Source: an uncultured Oscillospiraceae bacterium
Lineage (GTDB): Bacteria > Bacillota > Clostridia > Oscillospirales > Ruminococcaceae
NCBI GenBank assembly: GCA_905212515.1
Contig: CAJMEU010000099.1
Span: 1-10,669 of the forward strand
Direction of reading: 5' to 3'
DNA: 10,669 bases
The translations under genes were made by a program, and so were the position numbers. Each line of letters begins with the position of its first letter. The stretch's first letter is position 1. Under the pieces are notes generated by a model, which saw only the letters and a list, made by a program, of their open reading frames with translations, had not been told where the DNA came from and searched no databases. This document shows, piece by piece, positions 5,557 to 10,462 of this stretch.

Positions 5557-6333
5557 TCAAAGCCGCCGGACGCTGGCCGCCTCTTTTTGCGCGGTGCGGT
5601 GATACGTCACGCCGGAATAGCCCAGCACCAACGTGGCCACGGCTTTCTCCCCGCGCCCCAGGCCCAGGGCCCGGCGCAGCGGGCGGGAAAGGCCGGCGGC
5701 CATGCAGAAGAACCCGCTGTACAGCACCCCCAGGCCGCAGGCCTCCGCCATCAGGGCCATATTGGCCGCCGCGAGGGCGCCGTCTATTTTGTCCCGCGAC
5801 ACAACGACAATGGCCGCAGGGGCTTTTTTGAAGAAAAAATGGTCGTCGATGCTCGTCCGCCGCGCCGTGGGGTTTACCGGCTTCATCAGCGGGAGAAGCC
5901 GCCGGAACAGGCCCACGGCCAGCTGTTCACATTGCGCCATTTTATCTTTTAACACAATGAAGGAAACGTCCTGGGCATTGCCGCCGGTCGGCGTCAAACG
6001 GCCGGCTTCGATGATCTGCTCAAGCAGTTCCGGCTCGACCTGCCGCCGGGTAAACTGGCGGATGCTCCTTCTTGTCTTGATGGCGGCAAGCAGCTTCGCG
6101 GGGTCCAGCGTGACGGGCTTCTCGATCTCCTCCGGCGGCGCGTCAAAGCCCATCATGGAGACGGCCGCCTGGGGGCAGACAGCCACGCAGTGCCCGCACA
6201 AAATGCAGTCCTGCGTCAGGACCCGCGCCTTTTTGTTTTCCACCCGGATATTGCTGGCCGGGCAGTCCTTTTGGCACAGGCCGCAGCCAATGCATTTTTC
6301 AGGGTCGATTTGGATCCTGTGTTTTTGCTTCAT
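5557..6333 (-). CDS. Nitroreductase-family flavoprotein with N-terminal 2x[4Fe-4S] ferredoxin domain
   Basis: This is a 258-residue protein. Residues 8-60 form a two-cluster ferredoxin domain: C14-x2-C17-x2-C20-x3-C24-P and C43-x2-C46-x2-C49-x3-C53-P. Residues 80-245 are a nitroreductase fold: the FMN phosphate contact TRRSIRQF (87-94), LTPTGGNAQDV (113-123), and the later ALAAANMALMAEACGLGVLYSGF segment with the usual G-x-G. Such enzymes transfer electrons, often from reduced ferredoxin, through the clusters to FMN and then to quinone-, nitro- or other unsaturated acceptors. The true substrate is unknown. The start was chosen because GGGAGG lies eight bases upstream and the ferredoxin domain begins at once; longer readings add sequence that is the shadow of the upstream gene. 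It overlaps the EFR1 gene by 35 bases, which suggests translational coupling. Confidence 0.92.
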   Translation of the reverse strand: MKQKHRIQIDPEKCIGCGLCQKDCPASNIRVENKKARVLTQDCILCGHCVAVCPQAAVSMMGFDAPPEEIEKPVTLDPAKLLAAIKTRRSIRQFTRRQVEPELLEQIIEAGRLTPTGGNAQDVSFIVLKDKMAQCEQLAVGLFRRLLPLMKPVNPTARRTSIDDHFFFKKAPAAIVVVSRDKIDGALAAANMALMAEACGLGVLYSGFFCMAAGLSRPLRRALGLGRGEKAVATLVLGYSGVTYHRTAQKEAASVRRL

Positions 6334-7114
6334 CGTTCCCGCCTCCCGTCTTCCAGCACGCAGCGTCATCCATGATATAGTATTGGTTTCGCTGCCTGGA
6401 TTTGGCCTTATAGGCGATGGCCCCCGTGGGGCAGCCGCCGATACACGCCATGCAGTGGGTGCAGTTGCCCTGCCACCGCGGTCTCCCGTCCGCCATCCTG
6501 ATGTTGTCCAGCGGGCACCGGGCTGCGCATTTCCCGCAGGACACACAGCGGTCTGAGACGGAAAAGCCCTTGTCGTGCACGAAAAGCGCGTAGAACAGCG
6601 GGTTGACCGGGCCGCTTTTCACTTTGTCGGCCAACGATACGAGCGGCGCCGCCAAACGCCCGCCGGCCCGCACCTGTTCCGCAAATGCGGCGATCTGCGG
6701 CGCGGCGCGCTCCAGGATCGCCCGGCATTCCGCCTCGTCGGGCGTGGGGAAAAGCGCCAGATAATTCTCCGGCATCACCACGGAGGCAAGCCCGCAAAAC
6801 CGCAGCCCCTTTTTGGCGCACAGCTTTTCCGCATAGGCCGCGGCGTTTGCGCAGTCTCCGCCGCAGGTCAATAGGAAGTAGGCGTCCCGGCTGCCTGTAA
6901 AATCCGTGTCCAGGATCCACCGCTCCACCACCCTGGGTATGCGCCAGGCATAGGTCGGCGCAACGAACACCAGCGGCCGTTCCGCCCGGATGACGGCGTG
7001 CCTGCCCGTTTTCAGAAACCGGTTGATGGAAACCGCTTCCCCGTCCCCGGTCAGCTCCGCCAGCCGCAGCGCTGCCAACTGGCTGTTGCCGGTACCGCTG
7101 AAATACAAAACCAT
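6299..7114 (-). CDS. EFR1-type flavodoxin-ferredoxin fusion
   Basis: This is a 271-residue electron carrier. Residues 1-160 are a flavodoxin-like domain with the FMN phosphate loop YFSGTGNSQ (4-12) and the second flavin-loop region VAPTYAWRIPRVVERW (51-66). Residues 186-235 carry two 4Fe-4S motifs: C190-x2-C193-x2-C196-x3-C200-P and C218-x2-C221-x2-C224-x3-C228-P. This order matches the EFR1 ferrodoxin family common in anaerobic Firmicutes. GAGGAGG lies five bases before the ATG. It is the first gene of a two-gene operon, its promoter is inside a TetR-type operator, and its last 35 bases overlap the nitroreductase. The tail after residue 240 is longer than the domain needs. Pairing with the nitroreductase suggests it passes electrons to it, which is inference. 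Confidence 0.92.
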   Translation of the reverse strand: MVLYFSGTGNSQLAALRLAELTGDGEAVSINRFLKTGRHAVIRAERPLVFVAPTYAWRIPRVVERWILDTDFTGSRDAYFLLTCGGDCANAAAYAEKLCAKKGLRFCGLASVVMPENYLALFPTPDEAECRAILERAAPQIAAFAEQVRAGGRLAAPLVSLADKVKSGPVNPLFYALFVHDKGFSVSDRCVSCGKCAARCPLDNIRMADGRPRWQGNCTHCMACIGGCPTGAIAYKAKSRQRNQYYIMDDAACWKTGGGNDEAKTQDPNRP

Positions 7115-7126
7115 AGCGTCCTCCTC

Positions 7127-7155
7127 TTGACAAACAAAAAATCATCCAATATGAT
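7127..7155 (+). promoter_or_regulatory. Promoter of the TetR gene
   Basis: Perfect TTGACA (7127-7132), a 17-base spacer, and TATGAT (7150-7155). The -10 lies inside the left arm of the palindrome at 7148-7172, so the bound regulator would block it. The expected leader is about 60 nt. Confidence 0.78.
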
Positions 7156-7172
7156 ACATATTGTATCATATT
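7148..7172. promoter_or_regulatory. Operator palindrome of the TetR/EFR1 divergent pair
   Basis: Perfect 11-bp arms, AATATGATACA (7148-7158) and TGTATCATATT (7162-7172), flank the centre TAT. Each arm covers the -10 box of one of two divergent promoters. A further copy of the half-site, TGTATCAT (7218-7225), overlaps the regulator's start codon. Binding by the adjacent TetR protein is inferred from position and symmetry. Confidence 0.85.
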
Positions 7173-7187
7173 TGGTTTGGCTGTCAA
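7160..7187 (-). promoter_or_regulatory. Promoter of the EFR1-nitroreductase operon
   Basis: On the minus strand: perfect TTGACA (7182-7187), a 16-base spacer, and TACAAT (7160-7165). The -10 lies across the centre and right arm of the operator palindrome. The expected leader is about 38 nt with a strong ribosome site. Confidence 0.8.
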
Positions 7188-7223
7188 TCCGCCAACCTGA
7201 GACAAATTGAGGTAAAATGTATC

Positions 7224-7766
7224 ATGGATCAAAGAAAAGCAGCCAATCAACGGGTGAAGGACCGCCTGTTTTCCGCCCTGGTGGAGTTTGCGGGCCGCAA
7301 AGACTGGTCAAAGCTGACCGTTACTGAGCTGATCGGGCAATCCGGTGTGGCCCGGGCGTCCTTTTACCGCAACTTCAAGTCTGTGGAAGAGCTGATCGAC
7401 TACGGCATCCAGCGCATGGCGATGCATTACCACGAGGGAAAGCCCTATCGGGACGAGGATTTCCACAGCCGGGCGGCCATGCTGTACAAATTCCGCTTCT
7501 ATCAGGAAAATGCCGCGCTCGTATTGGCTTTTCATCGCGCCAAAATGGCGGTCACGCTGCTGGATGTGATCACGGACTGTGAAATCGACGCCTGCGGCGA
7601 TATGCCCGCCACTTCCATATCGAAATACGAGCTCTACTATTTTTCCGGGGCCTTTTACAACATGATGCTCTGCTGGCTGGAAACCGGCACCAAAGAGACC
7701 CCGGAGGCCATGGCGGATGAATTTTTACGGATCACAGGCGGCGCAGGCACCCGCCCGTCGCCCTGA
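7224..7766 (+). CDS. TetR/AcrR-family transcriptional regulator
   Basis: This is a 180-residue regulator. The N-terminal helix-turn-helix is typical: KDRLFSALVEFAGRKDWSKLTVTELIGQSGVARASFYRNFKS, read in two parts at residues 12-32 and 33-53, with TVTELIGQSGVARASFYRNF holding the recognition helix. The rest is helical; its end (YELYYFSGAFYNMMLCWLETG, around 135-155) resembles the DhaS-like TetR C-terminal domain. The start at 7224 has GAGGT ten bases upstream, slightly far, and the ATG is partly inside a repeat of the operator half-site (7218-7225). A longer reading from 7161 would begin inside the operator. It is divergent from the EFR1 operon with a shared operator and so probably represses both itself and the operon. 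The inducer is unknown, perhaps a quinone or nitro compound. Confidence 0.93.
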   Translation: MDQRKAANQRVKDRLFSALVEFAGRKDWSKLTVTELIGQSGVARASFYRNFKSVEELIDYGIQRMAMHYHEGKPYRDEDFHSRAAMLYKFRFYQENAALVLAFHRAKMAVTLLDVITDCEIDACGDMPATSISKYELYYFSGAFYNMMLCWLETGTKETPEAMADEFLRITGGAGTRPSP

Positions 7767-7858
7767 GCCAGGCCCGGGCGAACAGCCCTGCCCGCCGCCC
7801 CGGCCGGCAGCGCATTCTGGACGATCCTGCAAAAATTTTTCACGAAAAATTAAATATA

Positions 7859-7895
7859 TCAATATAAATATTAAAAATATTAATTTTTATATTGA
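7859..7895. promoter_or_regulatory. AT-rich inverted repeat at the DUF2089 promoter
   Basis: TCAATATAAA (7859-7868) and TTTATATTGA (7886-7895) form perfect 10-bp arms around 17 AT-rich bases. The right arm covers four bases of the -35 box. This is a good place for a repressor. Candidate binders are the DUF2089 protein itself, which has a helix-turn-helix, or a global regulator. Arm composition is AT-only apart from one C/G, so chance symmetry must be allowed for. Confidence 0.5.
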
Positions 7896-7919
7896 CATTT
7901 ACAACTTTCATGCTATAGT
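7892..7919 (+). promoter_or_regulatory. Promoter of the DUF2089 operon
   Basis: Perfect TTGACA (7892-7897), a 16-base spacer, and TATAGT (7914-7919) preceded by TGC, an extended -10. Transcription should begin near 7925, giving a leader of about 17 nt that consists of little more than the ribosome site. Confidence 0.85.
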
Positions 7920-7941
7920 GAAAAACAGAGAGGAGACGCTT

Positions 7942-8301
7942 ATGAAAAAAGTTATCAGCCGCTGCCCGGTGTGCGGCGGGGAACTGGCCGTGGCGCGTCT
8001 TCGCTGTGATTCCTGCGACACGGTCATCGAAAATCATTTTGCCCTCAGCAAATTTGATTATCTTTCGGGTGAGGAATTGTACTTCACCGAGACATTCATC
8101 CGCTGCCGGGGCAATATTAAAGAAGTGGAGAAAGAATTGGGCATCTCCTACCCCACCGTGCGCGCCAAGCTGGACGCGGTGATCAAAAAATTGGGGTACG
8201 AGGCCGGGGCCGAGGAACAGCAGCGCAAACAGGAAGCCGTCCTCAAAGCCCTGGAAAACGGCGAGATCACCGCGGAAGAAGCGATCGCGCAGCTGAAATG
8301 A
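7942..8301 (+). CDS. DUF2089-family putative regulator (zinc ribbon, HTH, bihelical tail)
   Basis: This is a 119-residue protein of the DUF2089 family. Residues 6-28 form a zinc ribbon (C8-P-V-C11 and C22-x2-C25). Residues 31-88 hold the family signature FIRCRGNIKEVEKELGISYPT, which reads as a helix-turn-helix: NIKEVEKELG, turn IS, recognition helix YPTVRAKLDAVI. Residues 97-119 (EAVLKALENGEITAEEAIAQLK) are a two-helix module of the same form as the N-terminus of the next protein. The start has GAGAGGAG six bases upstream. A sequence-specific DNA-binding role, possibly autoregulation through the inverted repeat at 7859-7895, is inferred. It is the first gene of a three-gene unit ending at 9015. 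Family call is secure; the biological role of DUF2089 is not established. Confidence 0.9.
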   Translation: MKKVISRCPVCGGELAVARLRCDSCDTVIENHFALSKFDYLSGEELYFTETFIRCRGNIKEVEKELGISYPTVRAKLDAVIKKLGYEAGAEEQQRKQEAVLKALENGEITAEEAIAQLK

Positions 8302-8325
8302 ACAAGAGAAAGGCGGATCGGGACA

Positions 8326-8700
8326 ATGGATGAAACTTTGCGCATTTTGAAAATGGTGGAGGAGGGAACCGTCACCGCAGAGCAGGCGGCCGAATTGATG
8401 GCCGCCCTCCGCCCGCAGCAGACGGCCCTGGCCAAAAGCAGTTACGATAAAAAAATGTTCCGCATCATCGTGGACAGCACCAGCGGGGACAAGGTGAACG
8501 TGCAGTTCCCCGTGGGCGCCATCAAGAAAATTTTGAAAGTGACAGGCAAGCTGCCCATCCCGGAGAAAGATTTGGAAGGGGTGGACCTGGCCGGCATGAT
8601 GGATGCCGTTTGCGAATGCCTGGACGGGGAAGTGGAAGGGGACTTTGTCCATGTTTCCGCGGCCGACGGCACGACCGTGCGCGTATATGTCGATCCATAA
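8326..8700 (+). CDS. SHOCT-like domain protein (YvlB/LiaX N-terminal-like)
   Basis: This is a 124-residue soluble protein. Residues 1-28 (MDETLRILKMVEEGTVTAEQ and on to LMAAL) are a SHOCT-like two-helix module. Residues 43-123 form a second domain: strand FRIIVDSTSGDKVNVQFPV, helix AIKKILKVTG, a linker, helix LAGMMDAVCECLDG, and closing strands GDFVHVSAADGTTVRVYVD. Similar two-part proteins occur near YvlB/LiaX-type envelope-stress genes in Firmicutes, which I recall as a family trend and not as a search result. It has no signal peptide or membrane segment. Its ribosome site is weak (AAAGGCGG nine bases before the ATG), and it starts 24 bases after the DUF2089 stop. It is probably co-transcribed with DUF2089 and the 87-residue protein that follows. 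Exact function is unknown. Confidence 0.85.
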   Translation: MDETLRILKMVEEGTVTAEQAAELMAALRPQQTALAKSSYDKKMFRIIVDSTSGDKVNVQFPVGAIKKILKVTGKLPIPEKDLEGVDLAGMMDAVCECLDGEVEGDFVHVSAADGTTVRVYVDP

Positions 8701-8711
8701 CGCGTGGCGCC

Positions 8712-8975
8712 ATGTATGTGAAGATCAAAACCCCGGACCTCCGCTTTTCCATGCCCGTGCCGGTCTCCCTGATCGGGTTCGTGGTGCGGATGATCCCCGA
8801 CCGCGTGTTTGAAGAACTGCGGGCCCACACGCCGGAACCCTACCGCTGCCTGGTGACGAAAAGTCAGGTCGGCGCCATTCTGGAAGAATGCCTGGATATC
8901 CTGCGGGAAAACAAGGGCCTGGAAGCCGTCCACGTGGAAGGCGGCGACGGGACCTTTGTCTCCATAAAATTGTAG
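8712..8975 (+). CDS. Small protein resembling the C-terminal domain of its upstream neighbour
   Basis: This is an 87-residue soluble protein of no recognised family. Its order of elements matches residues 43-123 of the preceding protein: N-terminal strands YVKIKTPDLRFSMPVPVS, a hydrophobic helix LIGFVVRMIP, a linker, helix VGAILEECLDILREN, and closing strands LEAVHVEGGDGTFVSIKL. The clearest match is VHVEGGDGTFVSI here against VHVSAADGTTVRV there. It therefore looks like a standalone copy without the SHOCT-like module, perhaps from tandem duplication. It begins 11 bases after the upstream stop with almost no ribosome site, so translational coupling is likely. An upstream in-frame ATG at 8610 would lie inside the previous gene and is not supported. 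It ends directly before the operon terminator. The two proteins may form a hetero-oligomer, which is inference. Confidence 0.75.
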   Translation: MYVKIKTPDLRFSMPVPVSLIGFVVRMIPDRVFEELRAHTPEPYRCLVTKSQVGAILEECLDILRENKGLEAVHVEGGDGTFVSIKL

Positions 8976-8976
8976 C

Positions 8977-9015
8977 AACTGTGCGGGAGCATTGTCCCCG
9001 CACAGTTATTTTTAT
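8977..9015 (+). terminator. Terminator of the DUF2089 operon
   Basis: AACTGTGCGGG (8977-8987) and CCCGCACAGTT (8997-9007) form a perfect 11-bp stem with a 9-base loop, followed by ATTTTTAT. It begins one base after the stop codon of the third gene. Confidence 0.88.
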
Positions 9016-9186
9016 GGTTTAAAGGTCTCTGGTGTTGGATCGTTTTGGTACACTCTTCACCTCGCATGGTCAGGCGCATTTTAAGGCACGGCTTCCACTC
9101 ATTTCAAAATGCTTTCTCCCTAACTTGTTTTGTCCCGATTTTCGGCAAATAGCTGGTCTGGATACTAAAAACTATCGTTTTTGCTC
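9016..9186. other. AT-richer gap, no gene seen
   Basis: Nothing codes convincingly here on either strand. The short open frames lack ribosome sites and any recognisable motif. TGGTACAC at 9046-9053 matches the first eight bases of the candidate operator at 10070 but lacks the closing CA, so it is only a possible half-site. Confidence 0.4.
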
Positions 9187-9215
9187 TTTACATCTTTTTA
9201 CAGAGCCTCTATAAT
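9187..9215 (+). promoter_or_regulatory. Promoter of the GntR gene
   Basis: TTTACA (9187-9192), a 17-base spacer, and perfect TATAAT (9210-9215). Transcription should begin near 9222, just before the candidate operator at 9231. Confidence 0.82.
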
Positions 9216-9230
9216 AGAACTAGGCGCTAT

Positions 9231-9240
9231 TTGTATACCA
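9231..9240. promoter_or_regulatory. Candidate GntR/FCD operator 1
   Basis: TTGTATACCA is a near-palindrome of the TNGT-n-ACNA form typical of FadR/FCD regulators. It lies about ten bases after the predicted transcription start of the GntR gene, a position that suits autorepression. Similar sites occur at 10070 and 10264. Confidence 0.5.
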
Positions 9241-9277
9241 TATGTATTCATTGCGTGCGATTAAGAGGAGGAATCTT

Positions 9278-9976
9278 ATGGGAGATCTGCAGTTCACCTT
9301 GCCCCCCGTGGAAAAAAGCAAGAAACAGGTGGCATACGAATTCATCAAAGAACATATTGTCAGCGGTGATTTCCCTGCCGGCAGCCTGCTGGTGGAGCGA
9401 CAGTTGTGCGCTATGATCAACACCAGCCGCACCCCGGTGCGCGAAGCGATCCAACAGTTGACGGCCGAAGGCTTAGTAGAGAGCATTTCCGCCAAGGGAA
9501 ATGTTGTTTCATCCATCCGTTATGAGGATATCGCCCGCACCTACGATGTGCGCGAATACTTGGAAAGCTTGGCCGTACGCCTGTGTGTGCAGGTGTGTAC
9601 CGATGCACAAATGGAGGCATTGGCCGCTTGTACTCAACGCATGCTGGAGGCTTATAAGTCGGGCGACTTGGTCACCATGTATCAGGAGGACAACCAATTC
9701 CATCTGATGATCATTCAAAATTCTCAAAATACTCTGCTGATCAATATTTATGAATCTTTCCTTGATAGTCAGATCCGCCGTATCACCCAATTGATCGGAA
9801 ATAACTTGGAGGGAATGAAAAAGTCCAATGCTCACCATCAGGAACTGATGGAAGCATTGCGGCAGCGCGACGGCGACTTGGCAGAACAGGTGATTCGCCG
9901 TCATATCCAGGACAGCAAGATCAGTCATTTGACTTTATTCGCTCCCAACATCCAACTGCGTTATCCCAATAACTAA
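9278..9976 (+). CDS. GntR-family transcriptional regulator, FCD (FadR-like) subgroup
   Basis: This is a 232-residue regulator. Residues 14-78 are the GntR winged helix-turn-helix: QVAYEFIKEHIVSGDFPAGS, ERQLCAMINTSRTPVREAIQ and LTAEGLVESISAKGNVV. Residues 83-215 are an all-helical FCD ligand-binding domain. The expected metal or ligand residues are present: D138 and H142 in EDNQFH, H186/H187 in AHHQEL, and H209 in RRHI. FCD regulators usually respond to small organic acids or sugars acids and control uptake or catabolic genes; the effector here is not known. The start at 9278 has AGGAGG six bases upstream; an ATG 12 codons earlier overlaps the operator-like site and lacks a ribosome site. The next plus-strand gene is a likely transporter lipoprotein, the obvious regulatory target. 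Coding is less GC-rich than in the VWA gene. Confidence 0.95.
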   Translation: MGDLQFTLPPVEKSKKQVAYEFIKEHIVSGDFPAGSLLVERQLCAMINTSRTPVREAIQQLTAEGLVESISAKGNVVSSIRYEDIARTYDVREYLESLAVRLCVQVCTDAQMEALAACTQRMLEAYKSGDLVTMYQEDNQFHLMIIQNSQNTLLINIYESFLDSQIRRITQLIGNNLEGMKKSNAHHQELMEALRQRDGDLAEQVIRRHIQDSKISHLTLFAPNIQLRYPNN

Positions 9977-9993
9977 ATGGCTCTGTTTTGTCG

Positions 9994-10045
9994 AACGGCC
10001 TTAAGCCTTGCGCATTTTTGCGCTTGCGTTTTCAGGCCGTTTTTT
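9994..10045 (+). terminator. Terminator of the GntR gene
   Basis: AACGGCCT (9994-10001) pairs with AGGCCGTT (10034-10041), with an inner stem GCGCA-tttt-TGCGC (10010-10023), and a T-run of six follows. It begins 17 bases after the stop codon and separates the regulator from the downstream gene. Confidence 0.82.
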
Positions 10046-10069
10046 CTTTTGAAATTTTTAACCTTTCGG

Positions 10070-10079
10070 TGGTACACCA
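10070..10079. promoter_or_regulatory. Candidate GntR/FCD operator 2
   Basis: TGGTACACCA sits inside the perfect repeat GTGGT-ac-ACCAC (10069-10080). It resembles sites 1 and 3 and the FadR-type TNGT-n-ACNA pattern. It lies 158 bases upstream of the earliest candidate transporter promoter box, so it could help loop formation or simply be fortuitous. The rest of 10080-10227 is AT-rich and shows no gene. Confidence 0.4.
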
Positions 10080-10227
10080 CTTTTTGTAATTTTATGAGAT
10101 ACATATTTCCCTGATCTTTTAGACGAACAGCCTTTAAAAATTTCTTGATAGAACTAACAAAAATAGAGTAATCTCTTTATCTATTCTCACAAAAATCGTC
10201 AAACCCGCTAATTTAAACCAAAATATA

Positions 10228-10261
10228 TTGAATTATTTCAGTTGAGATGATATCATATACT
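10228..10261 (+). promoter_or_regulatory. Candidate promoter of the transporter lipoprotein
   Basis: Two overlapping readings exist: TTGAAT (10228-10233), 17 bases, TATCAT (10251-10256); or TTATTT with 17 bases and TATACT (10256-10261). Neither is ideal. Both place the start near 10263-10268, on top of the candidate operator at 10264. The palindrome ATGATATCAT (10247-10256) overlaps the -10. Confidence 0.4.
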
Positions 10262-10263
10262 TG

Positions 10264-10273
10264 TGGTATGCCA
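10264..10273. promoter_or_regulatory. Candidate GntR/FCD operator 3
   Basis: TGGTATGCCA agrees with site 1 (TTGTATACCA) at eight of ten positions. It would overlap the transcription start of the transporter gene, a classic repressor position. The link to the upstream GntR protein is inferred. Confidence 0.45.
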
Positions 10274-10285
10274 AAAGAATTCAAT

Positions 10286-10427
10286 CGGACTGTCTGCCAA
10301 ACGGTCCGGCCTTGGGATGTGATTGTCCTTTTACCGCAGCCACAGCGACAAAAGGGCAGCGCCCCACCCCTGTCCAAGGAAAAACTGTCTGGAAGATATC
10401 CGAAGAAATGGAGATGAACAGTTTTTC
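10286..10427 (+). promoter_or_regulatory. Structured leader of the transporter gene
   Basis: Three stems can form in the predicted leader of about 195 nt: CGGACTGT (10286-10293) with ACGGTCCG (10301-10308), one G-U; a 9-bp stem from 10324-10332 and 10350-10358, one G-U; and perfect GAAAAACTGT (10379-10388) with ACAGTTTTTC (10418-10427). No known riboswitch class is recognised. No clean terminator is formed; the third stem ends in U-rich sequence. It may be a regulatory leader or simple secondary structure. Confidence 0.35.
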
Positions 10428-10462
10428 TCAACCATCATCGGAATAAAAGGAGTGCTTCAGAA

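Noticed and set aside
5633..6556. Plus-strand open frame of 307 codons opposite the nitroreductase and EFR1 genes
   Set aside because: It is antisense to genes with intact cluster cysteines and flavin motifs, and no promoter or ribosome site is seen.
7840..8652. Minus-strand open frame of 270 codons opposite the DUF2089 operon
   Set aside because: His/Phe-rich shadow translation. The plus-strand genes have family motifs, a strong promoter and a terminator.
10261..10446. Possible leader peptide ahead of the transporter lipoprotein (61 codons, TTG start)
   Set aside because: It would start at the predicted transcription start with no ribosome site and shows no run of regulatory codons. Stem structures explain the region better.
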